This document shows positions 53,771 through 63,013 of a DNA stretch of 64,000 nucleotides, in pieces. A program made the translations under genes and the position numbers. The stretch lies in the NCBI GenBank assembly GCA_947500875.1, contig CANMUN010000003.1, positions 23,228-87,227 of the forward strand, read 5' to 3'. Each line of letters begins with the position of its first letter. The first letter of the stretch is position 1. The notes under the pieces are model-generated. The model saw nothing but the letters and a program-made list of their open reading frames with translations, was not told the origin of the DNA and did no database searches. The DNA is from Flavobacteriales bacterium. Lineage in GTDB: Bacteria > Bacteroidota > Bacteroidia > Flavobacteriales_D > Crocinitomicaceae.

Positions 53771-54664
53771 TTACCGGAGCGAATCAAGCGTGGCTTCGAT
53801 GGGATGAGGCCTATAATTCAGTTCGATTTGCGCTTTGGTGAGATTAAATCCCGTTTTTGGGGGCCTTGGCGCTGGTTGATTCAAAATCGTTGAGTCGATG
53901 GGTTTTATCAATTGCTCGGAAACCCCTAAGTACCTTGCTACCCGAATGCCAATATCAAAAATGGAGAGGGTCTCTGGACCGCACACATGGTAAATGCCTT
54001 TTGCATTGTTCTCGACGATGGACAAACATCCTTTGGATAAATCTACTGCCCAAGTAGGAGCCCGAAAATGGTCTGTAATGAGCGATACTTCTTTACCCTG
54101 CGATAGTTCCTGTATTAACCATGAGAAAATATTGGATTTATTCAACTGATGGCCTTTTCCGTAAACAATGATGGTTCGAGCTATGGCCCAATTATTATAC
54201 TCGGACCTTACTAAATCTAGCTCAGCCAACCATTTTGATTTACCATAAACACTCAAAGGATGTGGGACATCGGTTTCTGAATAATTTCCTTGTTTCCCGT
54301 CGAAAATAAAATCGGTTGAAAGTAAGGTGAAATGAATGCTTTTATTTTTTGCGATTTCAAATAACCGTTGGCTTGCGAGGTGATTTACCTCGTAACAATG
54401 GCTCGGATTCAATTCGCATGCATCGACATTGGTCATGGCCGCTGTGTGAATAATATGCGTGAACGGTTCTTGGTTTAAAAAAGAGACAACCCCGTCGTGT
54501 TGAGTTAAATCCAAGGAGCGGTAATTTTCAGAAGGACAATCGGGATTGCGGTTTTCACCGGAAGAAACCCCAAAAAAGGAGAGCTTTCGTTCCAAGCAAT
54601 CATGCACCAATTTTTGTCCAAGTAATCCATTGGATCCCGTGATTAAAACTCTTACAGCTCCCAT
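53771..54664 (-). CDS. RmlD-like dTDP-4-dehydrorhamnose reductase / SDR epimerase
   Basis: This extended short-chain dehydrogenase has the NAD(P) motif TGSNGLLG at about 8-15, a STDFIF segment, and the catalytic YGKSK. The DHFRAPTWAVDLSKG segment is typical of RmlD. RmlD reduces dTDP-4-dehydrorhamnose to dTDP-rhamnose, but rmlA, B and C are not here, so the substrate may differ. It overlaps the PspC gene by 13 bases. Confidence 0.85.
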   Translation of the reverse strand: MGAVRVLITGSNGLLGQKLVHDCLERKLSFFGVSSGENRNPDCPSENYRSLDLTQHDGVVSFLNQEPFTHIIHTAAMTNVDACELNPSHCYEVNHLASQRLFEIAKNKSIHFTLLSTDFIFDGKQGNYSETDVPHPLSVYGKSKWLAELDLVRSEYNNWAIARTIIVYGKGHQLNKSNIFSWLIQELSQGKEVSLITDHFRAPTWAVDLSKGCLSIVENNAKGIYHVCGPETLSIFDIGIRVARYLGVSEQLIKPIDSTILNQPAPRPPKTGFNLTKAQIELNYRPHPIEATLDSLR

Positions 54665-54891
54665 ATGGATTTCTTACGTTGCGATTGAAATTGAAAATAA
54701 TGTTTGTGTTCCAATATCCAAGCCATGATAAGGTACAGTAAAACCGGGGAACCTAGGCCTAAAAAAGAAAAGTAAATGAAGCCTAAACGTACTTTATAAG
54801 GGTGGATTCCCAATTTTCTCGCCCACCAAAGACAAACGCCATAGGACTGCAATTCGAAAAAGAAAATAATTTTTTGAAGGAACCTTCTCAT
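54652..54891 (-). CDS. Small PspC domain membrane protein
   Basis: The 79-residue product matches a PspC domain: an amphipathic start, GVCLWWARKLGIHPYKVRLGFI, then one long hydrophobic segment (about 36-60) containing SFLGLGSPVLLYLIMAWIL. Stand-alone PspC proteins are linked to envelope stress. It overlaps DUF2851 by 4 bases and the RmlD-like gene by 13, so all three are coupled. Confidence 0.85.
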   Translation of the reverse strand: MRRFLQKIIFFFELQSYGVCLWWARKLGIHPYKVRLGFIYFSFLGLGSPVLLYLIMAWILEHKHYFQFQSQRKKSIWEL

Positions 54892-55796
54892 GGATCAACA
54901 ATTTTGCGTCCTCTTTCACAGGTTAAACAAGCAGACTTCATGCAAAGTTGCCGATAAATTTCCATAATTGCATGGCTTTCGAAGGCATTTTTCGGGATAT
55001 TTCCGGTTAACCTAAATTTTTGAGTTATTCGGTTGTTTTCCGTTGGAAGGCTTTGGCTTATGAAGATGAGTTCTTCGGAATTCAACGCATCAATGGCCCA
55101 AGGTATCAGACCGTTCACTACAAGTTGCTGGTATTCAAATGGAGTGAAACTGGTTGTTTTAAGGAGTTGCAGAATATCCATCCATGCTGTTGGATGTTTT
55201 TGATGAATTTCTTCGTGTAATTTGTTTAGAATTTTAGTGAATGTATGGTGGGCACGTTGCCGTGATTTCCAAGGAATCTGGGTATAGGTGGTGCTGTAGC
55301 CCAATAGGTAATGGATTGTTTGAATAAATAGACCGTTTTCGATTTTCTTACGATGCATACGCCTGATCCAATGTTCCTTTAATATGGAATAGGAGAACTT
55401 TTGTTGGATGAAAGAGCAAGGTAGCGACTTAGATGTCTGCTCTTTCATTAAGGCAAGGCACGCTAGAATTTTAGGATCTATTTCATATGTGATTAGGGGG
55501 ATTCCCTCAATGAGCACGGGTTTATCATTGTATGCAACAACGTGGAGTATTACGTTATTATAGTTGAGGTCTGTATGATGCTTATGTCGGTACCAATCGG
55601 ATGCTTTAAGATGGATTTCTATCGATCCGTGCCAGGTTAATCCGTCGAATTCAAGGATGGCGTTTTGGAAGTCCGGACCTGGTGCGTCTTGATTCCAATC
55701 TCCCGCATAAAGTATTTTTATGGCGCGTTCTGATTGGTTGCCTTTCGACGGCAATATTCTCTGATTCCACGCCCATTGCAACACCCTTTCAACCAC
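54888..55796 (-). CDS. DUF2851 protein, short form, GTG start
   Basis: The DUF2851 core is clear: APGPDFQNAILEFDG, WHGSIEIHLKASDWYRHKHH and YNNVILHVVAYND, and the family ending with spaced cysteines CMKSACLTCERG. Most members I know of are near 420 residues; this one has 302, shorter mainly in the middle. The start is GTG at 55796, 3 bases after a TATATTTA box. Function of the family is unknown; the acidic histidine-rich core looks enzyme-like. It begins the DUF2851-PspC-RmlD run. Confidence 0.85.
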   Translation of the reverse strand: MVERVLQWAWNQRILPSKGNQSERAIKILYAGDWNQDAPGPDFQNAILEFDGLTWHGSIEIHLKASDWYRHKHHTDLNYNNVILHVVAYNDKPVLIEGIPLITYEIDPKILACLALMKEQTSKSLPCSFIQQKFSYSILKEHWIRRMHRKKIENGLFIQTIHYLLGYSTTYTQIPWKSRQRAHHTFTKILNKLHEEIHQKHPTAWMDILQLLKTTSFTPFEYQQLVVNGLIPWAIDALNSEELIFISQSLPTENNRITQKFRLTGNIPKNAFESHAIMEIYRQLCMKSACLTCERGRKIVDP

Positions 55797-55804
55797 CCTT
55801 AAAT

Positions 55805-55841
55805 ATACGAAAAAAGCCGGGCAAAGCCCGGCTTTTCGTAT
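55805..55841. terminator. Strong terminator after the OmpA/PorE-like gene
   Basis: AAAAGCCGGGC and GCCCGGCTTTT enclose AAA, with an outer ATACG/CGTAT extension. T-runs occur on both strands. On the minus strand it overlaps the -7-like box of the DUF2851 gene. Confidence 0.9.
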
Positions 55842-55853
55842 GTTTTTTTAAGT

Positions 55854-58124
55854 TTAACGCGGCAATGGATCGGTGTATTTGGTGTAATTTGGATCTGCGT
55901 TGCATGGAGCTTTGGGGTCAAAGGTTTTGGGGATGTCCGTTCCCGGTTGCATTACGATTTTCACCGTAGTTCTACGGTTCATTTGGTGCAAGGCCTCAAA
56001 CTTAACTTTATCCGCCTTGAATTGATTGATGTAGGCCTCCGTTAATACTTGCTCCACCCCTTTGTCATCCGTATATTTTGCAGGCTCGCTTTCTCCTTTA
56101 CCAAACGGAATGACGCGGCACGCATTATTAGGATCAATGCCTACTAAATGATTGTATACGGCTTTAGCACGGTTTTCCGAAAGTGCTTGGTTGTGAATTT
56201 CGGTGTCCCGAGCATCCGTATGAGAATACAATTCTATGATGATATCTGGATTGTCTTTTAATAACTCAACAAGGAATTTCAAAGAATCCATTGACTTGCA
56301 CCATTCTTTCTTATTCTTGGAAGTAGTGTCGGTTACAAAGGTCCATTTATCCAAATGATAGCGAATTTCAGGGGTACGTAATTCAATAGGAATTAACTGA
56401 ATTTCAACCACGAAACTTTTGGATTGTTCTAAAACCCCTTCTCCGTTCGGACCTTTGGTGGTTATCGTTGCGGGTTTTACCATTGGAAAATAGCGCGCTT
56501 TCGCAGCTTTGATTTCATATTCAAAACCACCGTTGATGTATCGAGGCCGGGATTTATCGCTTTTTCTATCAGCCCATTTATCCGTATATCCTTTTTTGGT
56601 TCCCTTGTTTCCATCGTTGGTCAGGCCCTCCCAAGTTTGCCCATTTTTTTCAACCACGGTAACCCGGGCACCTTCGATTTTTTTGTTTTTGTTTCCAATT
56701 TCATACACCATAACCTGAAGGTCGTAGTTTACCGGAGGGGTTGTGAAAGAATAAATATCCGGTGCATAGGTTCGATTTTTAGGGTTGGACCTCTCTGAGG
56801 TAAAATAACCGCTCTTAAGGTCTTTACGGATGGTTAACGCATAGTCATTCGCAGGAGAATTGATTGGTTTCAACATATTTTCCGGTTTCCCCCAAGTTTT
56901 GTCTACTGCAGTTTTAGATGTTTGAATGACGGCTTTGAAAATATCTAAACCACCGATTCCTGGATGTCCATCGCTTGCGAAGAAAAACAAACTATCGTCA
57001 GAGGAAAGGGAGGGGAACAACTCGTTTCCAGCCGTGTTAATGGTGGGCCCCATGTTAAACACCTGCATTGTATCCCAGCTTTTGGCTTTCTTGTCGTATT
57101 TGATATACCACAAGTCTTTTCCTCCATACCCCCCTGGCATGTTGGAAGCGAAAATAAGCATCATTCCGTCCGCTGTTAAGCATGGGTGACCGATGGAAAT
57201 TTCTTCCGCAGAGAGAAACGTTGAGTCCTTTTGTTTGTCATTGATTTGTTTTTTTAACGCCCCTTTTAGGTTAATTTCATGCACGTTTTCCCATTCTTCT
57301 CCTGATTTATCAGCAGACCAAATTTCACATCCTAAATTCTTTTTGGGTTGCGAAGGACAACGTGTAAAGTACAGGGTTTTACCTTTTTTGTCCATGATGG
57401 CCGTTCCCTCGTTGTCTTTCGTGTTGATAATGTTGTTGTTATCAATGCTTTTCGCACCAACAAAATCTCCTTTTGCATCAAAATCAGCCACCCAAATATC
57501 CATAAATTTTTCACCGGTAATAGGGTCTCTTTGCGGGTTGATTACACCTTCTCGCTGCGTTCCAAAATATATTTGAGCCTCTTTTTTCTCTGAAAGAAAT
57601 GGCGCCATGTCAAATTCTTTTGCGTTAAGCTTGTCTTCAGCTTTCACGTCATATTTAGATTCTTTGTCATGAACATCTGCTTGCTCAGAACAAGTACTGA
57701 TTAAACCATCAATGTTGATTGAAGACTCTTTACCGCGCTTGTTTTTATAATTGGTGTAGCTTTCCTTCGCTTTTTTCAATTCACCGCTCATACGAAGCAT
57801 TTCTCCGTGGTAGTAATATACCATCGGATCAACGTCATAGTACTTCAGCTCAATACTCGAACCATACCATTGGGCGGCTTTGTCGTATTGCTCCATTTTA
57901 CGGTAGCAATCGGCAAGTTTAAAGGCCATGGAACCTTTTTCCGTGATGGACTTTCCTTTATTGGTCATTTTGTTGTAAGCCGCTTCTAATTTTGGCATAG
58001 CTTCGAAATACCTGCCGGAATCATAGAGTTTTACGGCTTCTGCAACATATTTGGGTTGCGGGGATTGGGCGTGAGCAAGCGTCATTACGGTAATGCATAA
58101 GACGGTAGTAAAAAGTTGCTTCAT
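55854..58124 (-). CDS. OmpA family protein with TPR and propeller repeats (PorE-like)
   Basis: The 756-residue protein has a signal peptide (about 1-20), TPR-like helices (about 25-160), PD40/WD40-like propeller blades (about 175-480; e.g. SDDSLFFFASDGHPGIGGLDI), a carboxypeptidase-regulatory-like beta domain (about 485-590) and an OmpA domain (about 610-735) whose IELYSHTDARDTEIHNQALSE segment binds peptidoglycan. This order matches PorE, which ties the type IX secretion machine to the cell wall, though related proteins of other function exist. It has a strong promoter and terminator of its own. Confidence 0.9.
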   Translation of the reverse strand: MKQLFTTVLCITVMTLAHAQSPQPKYVAEAVKLYDSGRYFEAMPKLEAAYNKMTNKGKSITEKGSMAFKLADCYRKMEQYDKAAQWYGSSIELKYYDVDPMVYYYHGEMLRMSGELKKAKESYTNYKNKRGKESSINIDGLISTCSEQADVHDKESKYDVKAEDKLNAKEFDMAPFLSEKKEAQIYFGTQREGVINPQRDPITGEKFMDIWVADFDAKGDFVGAKSIDNNNIINTKDNEGTAIMDKKGKTLYFTRCPSQPKKNLGCEIWSADKSGEEWENVHEINLKGALKKQINDKQKDSTFLSAEEISIGHPCLTADGMMLIFASNMPGGYGGKDLWYIKYDKKAKSWDTMQVFNMGPTINTAGNELFPSLSSDDSLFFFASDGHPGIGGLDIFKAVIQTSKTAVDKTWGKPENMLKPINSPANDYALTIRKDLKSGYFTSERSNPKNRTYAPDIYSFTTPPVNYDLQVMVYEIGNKNKKIEGARVTVVEKNGQTWEGLTNDGNKGTKKGYTDKWADRKSDKSRPRYINGGFEYEIKAAKARYFPMVKPATITTKGPNGEGVLEQSKSFVVEIQLIPIELRTPEIRYHLDKWTFVTDTTSKNKKEWCKSMDSLKFLVELLKDNPDIIIELYSHTDARDTEIHNQALSENRAKAVYNHLVGIDPNNACRVIPFGKGESEPAKYTDDKGVEQVLTEAYINQFKADKVKFEALHQMNRRTTVKIVMQPGTDIPKTFDPKAPCNADPNYTKYTDPLPR

Positions 58125-58157
58125 ACTTGAGGTTTAATTAAAACTTGCAGTTCCGAG

Positions 58158-58189
58158 CAAAAATAGGAAAAGAAACATTAATATCCAAA
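58158..58189 (-). promoter_or_regulatory. Promoter of the OmpA/PorE-like gene
   Basis: On the minus strand TTTG (58186-58189) and TATTTTTG (58158-58165) are 20 bases apart. The -33 box lies in the last codons of rluD. The ATG is 33 bases downstream, the longest leader among the promoters I placed. Confidence 0.75.
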
Positions 58190-59212
58190 AGGCATTTGTT
58201 CCCAAAAAGATAAAACTTCCTTAAAATTATCCGGCAGTTCCGAATCAAAACCCAAGAATTCACCGTTTTCAGGATGCTTAAATCCCAGCGTTTTTGCGTG
58301 TAATGCTTGGCCAGGAAGCAGTTTTAGAACCTCCTCGATGCGTGATTTTTGTGCCCCGGAAAGGTGGGTTTTCGGTGCCTTCATTCCCCCATATTCAGGG
58401 TCGTTAAATAAAGGATGACCAATGGATTGCATATGCACTCGAATCTGGTGCGTTCGGCCGGTTTCTAGACGGCACTCTACCAGCGTAGCCAATCCAAAAT
58501 TCTTCAACGGTTGGTAGTGCGTTATCGCAATTTTACCCTCTGTTTCCGTATCATAAACGGTCATGATTTTTCGGTTTTTTATTGACCTCCCGATGTTTTT
58601 AACCACGGTTCCTCCTTCTTGAAGGTTCCCCCATACCAAAGCATGGTAAATCCTTTGCGTCGTTTTGTCAAAGAACTGTTTGGCTAAATGGGTTAGTGCA
58701 TCCTCCGTTTTTGCCACGACTAATAACCCCGAGGTGTTTTTATCAATGCGATGTACGAGTCCGGGGCGCCCGTAAAAGTTATTAGGCAGGGATGGCAGAT
58801 TTTCAAAATGGTATACCAATCCATTCACCAAAGTGCCGGAATAGTTGCCATAGCCGGGATGTACCACAAGCCCACTCGGTTTGTTTAAGACCAACAAAGC
58901 ATCGTCTTCGTAAAGGATATTTAAGTTTAAGTCTTGTGGGATTAATTTAAGTTCCCGGACGGGATAGGGCATGACGATCGAAATGTCATCCTTTGGTTTG
59001 ACGCGATGGTTGGGTTTAACCGCTTTTCCATTCACCAAAATATTGCCGTTACGGGCAGCTACCTGAATTCGGTTTCGCGATGTTTTTGGAAGCCGATCTA
59101 TCAGATATTTATCGATCCGTAAAATTTGCTGTCCGGCATCTACGTGAAATCGGTGGTGTTCAAATAAGTCCTCCTCGTCATGTTCGGCAATATCATCGAT
59201 CTTATTCAACAC
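58178..59212 (-). CDS. rluD: RluA-family 23S rRNA pseudouridine synthase (RluD-like)
   Basis: The N-terminal S4 domain (about 25-85) precedes the synthase domain with the catalytic aspartate in PGLVHRIDKNTSGLLVVAK. The later CRLETGRTHQIRVH is the other family signature. Length 344 with the S4 domain suggests RluD (U1911/1915/1917 of 23S rRNA) over RluA or RluC. It overlaps the T9SS cargo gene upstream by 11 bases. Confidence 0.93.
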   Translation of the reverse strand: MLNKIDDIAEHDEEDLFEHHRFHVDAGQQILRIDKYLIDRLPKTSRNRIQVAARNGNILVNGKAVKPNHRVKPKDDISIVMPYPVRELKLIPQDLNLNILYEDDALLVLNKPSGLVVHPGYGNYSGTLVNGLVYHFENLPSLPNNFYGRPGLVHRIDKNTSGLLVVAKTEDALTHLAKQFFDKTTQRIYHALVWGNLQEGGTVVKNIGRSIKNRKIMTVYDTETEGKIAITHYQPLKNFGLATLVECRLETGRTHQIRVHMQSIGHPLFNDPEYGGMKAPKTHLSGAQKSRIEEVLKLLPGQALHAKTLGFKHPENGEFLGFDSELPDNFKEVLSFWEQMPFGY

Positions 59213-61427
59213 GTAAAAACTTGATGGGCGAATGCTGGTGGATTTTTGATTTTATCAGGTAATAACCTGGGGCGAGTCCTTCCACGTGGAGGATATTGCC
59301 TTGAATTTCATAGTTCTTTTGACCCGTTAATCCGAAAATCAAGTAACCTTCTTCGTCTGGATATGGACTTTCAATCACCGCTTGAATATTGGAAGGATTC
59401 GGAAATACACGGTACTTTTTTTCTTCCGTATTTTCAGTTAAGTTGAGTACAGCATCCAGTGCTGTTGAAAAGATGGGCCGAAGCATTGGCGAACCACTAA
59501 ACGGAGGATTTTGCCAGGATCCACCAAAGTCTACGCTATAAAATATCTCGTTCGAGCGATCGATGTTCCGATCCAAGCCTAAATTATACCTCACAGCATC
59601 AACTTGTTTCCAACCGATGAAGAAAGAATTCGAAACAGGGACTTTGATTCCGTCGTTAAAATAATAGGAATTGAAATTATTCAACCCTTGGTTGTAGGTA
59701 GGTTGTCGGGGAGTAAACGCGTCGTCTTGATAAAGAATGTTACCCGGAACACCGTTGTTGTCTTCCCAAACCGTTAGATAAAATAATTTATTGGAAACGT
59801 CTACCACGGAGGGTACAAAATGGAGGTAAACTCCGAGCAGCGAGTCGGATTCATATGCATTGAAATGTACCGCTAGCATCGATTGCACTCCCGTTGGTCC
59901 GAAAGCAGCTTCCGCCGAGCCATCATCGTAGCTGTAATAATTATAAAAACCTTGAATAAAGGTGGTAGAATCGTTGGAAATTAAATTGGGGAATTGGGCA
60001 GAAACGGTCGTTTTTATTTCAAAGGTTTGATGGTTTCCTGGCAAAAGTTTACTGTATTGATAACCTGTAGAAAGATCGTGATAAGAAGTATAATACGTGG
60101 ATGGATCATAGTTGATGTTTCCTTCGGCAAGTAAAAATCCGGGGAGGTTAAACGAACCTTGGGGACTGCCCCCCTGACGGATTTCAATTTGTCCGTTTTG
60201 ATAGTTTTCGGCGGCATTACTCCCGTTATAAACTTTTATTTCTACGCCGTTTTCCATAACGTTCGAGGAAGTGTTTTTATAATGGTCCCAAGGTACGGAG
60301 GTATAGTTTTCCAATAAACTTGAAACGGGATAACAGAGGGCAAAGTCCTTGAAGAGGGTGTCATCAAAGGATGAAAGGGCACGCAGATGAACATAATCCA
60401 CATGAAAATGATCCAAAGAACCGCTAAGGCCACCGTAATTTCTGAACCTAAAGCGAAACCCATCGGTAAAAAAAGCAGCCTCTGTTAAAGGGAGGTGAGC
60501 TGCTCGAAAAGGGTGTACCCCAGACCCTGAAATACCCCAAACATGAAACCATTGGTCTTGTCCCGAAGCATAAAATTCAAGAACCAAGGAATCGCCCGCT
60601 TCAGGAATGTCTCCGAGTCCTTCGGGCTGGTATAAAAAACTGAAGTAAAGGGAGTCAGCAGCTGAATAATTGGTTAAATTAATGGGTTTAGAGGTTAGAC
60701 GGTCACCATAATTAGTTACCGCACTTCCGAATTGGTAGGGGTATCCGTCTTCGTCCAGTCCGTCAAACGTAACGACACCAAGAGAGCGAGGATTTACTCC
60801 ATAACGGTCATTTCTTAAGGCCATGCGATCGGTCCAAATCTTGGAGGTGTCTAAAACCGTTTGAAAAAATACGGTGGCCGAATCTTGGAAAAATGCTGGG
60901 TTGGCAATCCAAAGGGTATCGCTCACATCCGGAATTCCAACGGTGTCATAAATGAAATATGGGGGGTAAACCGAAACGGGTGTAGCAATTGGCGGATAGA
61001 CACTAAGGTTGTTTTGAATTAATGCAATGGATGGAAAATTAACATCCGTATAGGTTTCCGATAAGACGTCATACGTTCTTCTAAACGTAACTTGGTTGGT
61101 GTAGGTTATACCGTTTACGATCGGTTGATTGCTTAAAGCATCCAATAAACGGAAATATGTTTGCGATGTAATTCCTGGGGCATTATAATTCCCTTGAAAC
61201 ACTTGAAATTTATTCGTGGAAAAGTCGTCATATACCGGAAGACTCAATGTGTCGCACGCAAATACAAACATGCTGTCAATTGAAATGGATTTTACGGTGG
61301 ACGGTGATTGAGGTTTACCAAGGATTGGGTTGAAATCTGGTGCCAGTTTTTCGTCATTCTGAAGGTATTGTGCATTTACCTGAACCACTAAAAGGGCAAG
61401 AAGCAGATTAAATAATTTATTCATCAT
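59202..61427 (-). CDS. T9SS type A cargo protein of unknown function
   Basis: The 741-residue protein has a signal peptide (MMNKLFNLLLALLVVQVNAQ) and a type A sorting tail (YRVFPNPSNIQAVI to IKFLRVE). The body is beta-rich, with repeated aromatic/aspartate segments such as YDDFSTN and SAADSLYFSFLYQPEGLGD, and looks like jelly-roll or MAM-like folds; no catalytic motif is seen. It overlaps the PASTA gene by 4 bases and rluD by 11, so it is embedded in a housekeeping transcript. Confidence 0.9.
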   Translation of the reverse strand: MMNKLFNLLLALLVVQVNAQYLQNDEKLAPDFNPILGKPQSPSTVKSISIDSMFVFACDTLSLPVYDDFSTNKFQVFQGNYNAPGITSQTYFRLLDALSNQPIVNGITYTNQVTFRRTYDVLSETYTDVNFPSIALIQNNLSVYPPIATPVSVYPPYFIYDTVGIPDVSDTLWIANPAFFQDSATVFFQTVLDTSKIWTDRMALRNDRYGVNPRSLGVVTFDGLDEDGYPYQFGSAVTNYGDRLTSKPINLTNYSAADSLYFSFLYQPEGLGDIPEAGDSLVLEFYASGQDQWFHVWGISGSGVHPFRAAHLPLTEAAFFTDGFRFRFRNYGGLSGSLDHFHVDYVHLRALSSFDDTLFKDFALCYPVSSLLENYTSVPWDHYKNTSSNVMENGVEIKVYNGSNAAENYQNGQIEIRQGGSPQGSFNLPGFLLAEGNINYDPSTYYTSYHDLSTGYQYSKLLPGNHQTFEIKTTVSAQFPNLISNDSTTFIQGFYNYYSYDDGSAEAAFGPTGVQSMLAVHFNAYESDSLLGVYLHFVPSVVDVSNKLFYLTVWEDNNGVPGNILYQDDAFTPRQPTYNQGLNNFNSYYFNDGIKVPVSNSFFIGWKQVDAVRYNLGLDRNIDRSNEIFYSVDFGGSWQNPPFSGSPMLRPIFSTALDAVLNLTENTEEKKYRVFPNPSNIQAVIESPYPDEEGYLIFGLTGQKNYEIQGNILHVEGLAPGYYLIKSKIHQHSPIKFLRVE

Positions 61428-62242
61428 TGATTTTCGTTTTCAATGTACTCATCAAAGGCTTTTCTTAAATGAATCGTGAAAGGAGTTGACTTTGGAACGG
61501 TTTGGCCTTCAATAAATTCGGGGCTCTGAATTATGACCCTACTGGCCAATGAGTCTTCTGATGTAATGCAATCTGTGCAGATATAAGTTACAGGAACCCC
61601 GAGCGTATCCAAAGTAAATCTTGCATCGGAGTAACTGATTCCATAAAGGTTAGGGATCATTACCGGTTCGCCTTGGTCATTTTCACCTACAATTAAGGTT
61701 ATGGTAGATCCAACGGGCACCATTAAACCTACTTTAATCGGACGGCCTTTGTATAAAACATCCAATACTGAACCGTTTGCTTCATTGGTGGGTTTGTACC
61801 GAATCGAGATTAAAAACCCACGTTTTTTTAAACTTCGTTCTGCAAACCGTAATTGACGATTGATCAAATCGGGCATTTCCCTAAGTTCGGATCGTTTGCT
61901 TACTTGCAGTGAAATGGTCCTGCCGGATTTAACGAATAACAGGGTTTTCGAAGTGGGGCCTGGGCTCTGACTCAAGATGGTCCCACTTGGTTTTTGGGGA
62001 TTATAAACGGAATCCATGATTTGGTATTCTAACCCAATGTCCTCAAGAATTAACCTTGTTTGCTCGGAGCTTTTACCGATTAGATTTGGAACTTCAATGC
62101 GTTCCCCGTGCTGGGTAGAGAAACGTAAATAAAGCATCATAATGAATACGATGGACAAATAAAACAATACCACCAGCCCTAATTGCTTTAGAAAATACTT
62201 CGATAAAACAAACGCCTTGACTTGATCGAAAAGTGACTTCAT
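61424..62242 (-). CDS. Membrane-anchored PASTA domain protein
   Basis: One membrane segment (about 18-40) anchors three PASTA-like units (about 45-112, 115-185, 190-262), each starting with a P.L/.G....A pattern (EVPNLIGKSSEQTRLILEDI, EMPDLINRQLRFAERSLKK, MIPNLYGISYSDARFTLDTL). PASTA units bind peptidoglycan fragments; here there is no kinase or transpeptidase domain. It is 17 bases after the LOG gene and overlaps the T9SS cargo gene by 4 bases. Confidence 0.92.
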   Translation of the reverse strand: MKSLFDQVKAFVLSKYFLKQLGLVVLFYLSIVFIMMLYLRFSTQHGERIEVPNLIGKSSEQTRLILEDIGLEYQIMDSVYNPQKPSGTILSQSPGPTSKTLLFVKSGRTISLQVSKRSELREMPDLINRQLRFAERSLKKRGFLISIRYKPTNEANGSVLDVLYKGRPIKVGLMVPVGSTITLIVGENDQGEPVMIPNLYGISYSDARFTLDTLGVPVTYICTDCITSEDSLASRVIIQSPEFIEGQTVPKSTPFTIHLRKAFDEYIENENQ

Positions 62243-62259
62243 CTTAACAAAGATACGGA

Positions 62260-62940
62260 TTAAAAGTTAGGACTGTAAGGGTGGTTTTCAAAGAAGTTCT
62301 CGATGTGTTGAACCGCATCATCAACCGAGTCAACGACCGCAAATAAGTTTAAATCCTCAGCAGAAATGTTATGTTCTTTCTTTAGCATGGTTTCTTCAAC
62401 CCACGAAAGGAGACCCTTCCAATAGTCGCTTCCAAACAGTACGACGGGCCTTCTACGAATTTTTTTGGTTTGAATTAAGGTCATGGCTTCGAAAAATTCA
62501 TCCAAGGTTCCAAATCCACCGGGCATGATCACAAAGGCTTGAGAATACTTTACAAAGATCACCTTTCGAACGAAAAAATAGTCGAATTCCAAATTGTGTT
62601 GAGGGTCAATGTAAGGGTTGTGGTTTTGTTCAAAGGGCAAATCGATGTTCAGCCCAACGGAAGCTCCTTTTCCTTGCTGTGCTCCTTTATTCGCGGCTTC
62701 CATGATGCCAGGACCTCCCCCAGAAATAATGCCGTAACCTCGAATGGCGAGCTTTTCTGCCAAGGCAACGGATTCCTGATAATACGGGTTTTCCTCTTTC
62801 GTTCGTGCGGAACCAAATATGCTTACGCAGGGACCAATCTTTGCCATGCGGTCGTAGGCCTCAACAAATTCCGACATGATTTTGAAAATGGACCAACTGT
62901 CGTTGCTTTTTATATCGTTCCAATCTTTACGGTTTTCCAT
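62260..62940 (-). CDS. LOG family (TIGR00730) phosphoribohydrolase-like protein
   Basis: The LOG signature is visible as SGGGPGIMEAANKGA and MPGGFGTLDEFFEAMTLIQ. Members split nucleotide 5'-monophosphates to base and ribose 5-phosphate, which in plants activates cytokinins; the bacterial role is purine-nucleotide hydrolysis or is unknown. Cytosolic, 226 residues. It opens the LOG-PASTA-T9SS-rluD run from a good promoter. Confidence 0.92.
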   Translation of the reverse strand: MENRKDWNDIKSNDSWSIFKIMSEFVEAYDRMAKIGPCVSIFGSARTKEENPYYQESVALAEKLAIRGYGIISGGGPGIMEAANKGAQQGKGASVGLNIDLPFEQNHNPYIDPQHNLEFDYFFVRKVIFVKYSQAFVIMPGGFGTLDEFFEAMTLIQTKKIRRRPVVLFGSDYWKGLLSWVEETMLKKEHNISAEDLNLFAVVDSVDDAVQHIENFFENHPYSPNF

Positions 62941-62952
62941 GCTGTTTTTTTA

Positions 62953-62982
62953 CAAATGTATTATTTGCTTAGGAATAGTCAA
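62953..62982 (-). promoter_or_regulatory. Promoter of the LOG-PASTA-T9SS-rluD run
   Basis: On the minus strand TTG (62980-62982, in TTGACT) and TACATTTG (62953-62960) are 19 bases apart, with the ATG 12 bases downstream. Confidence 0.7.
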
Positions 62983-63013
62983 CGCTTATTTTGTTAATTC
63001 CTAATTTAGGGTT

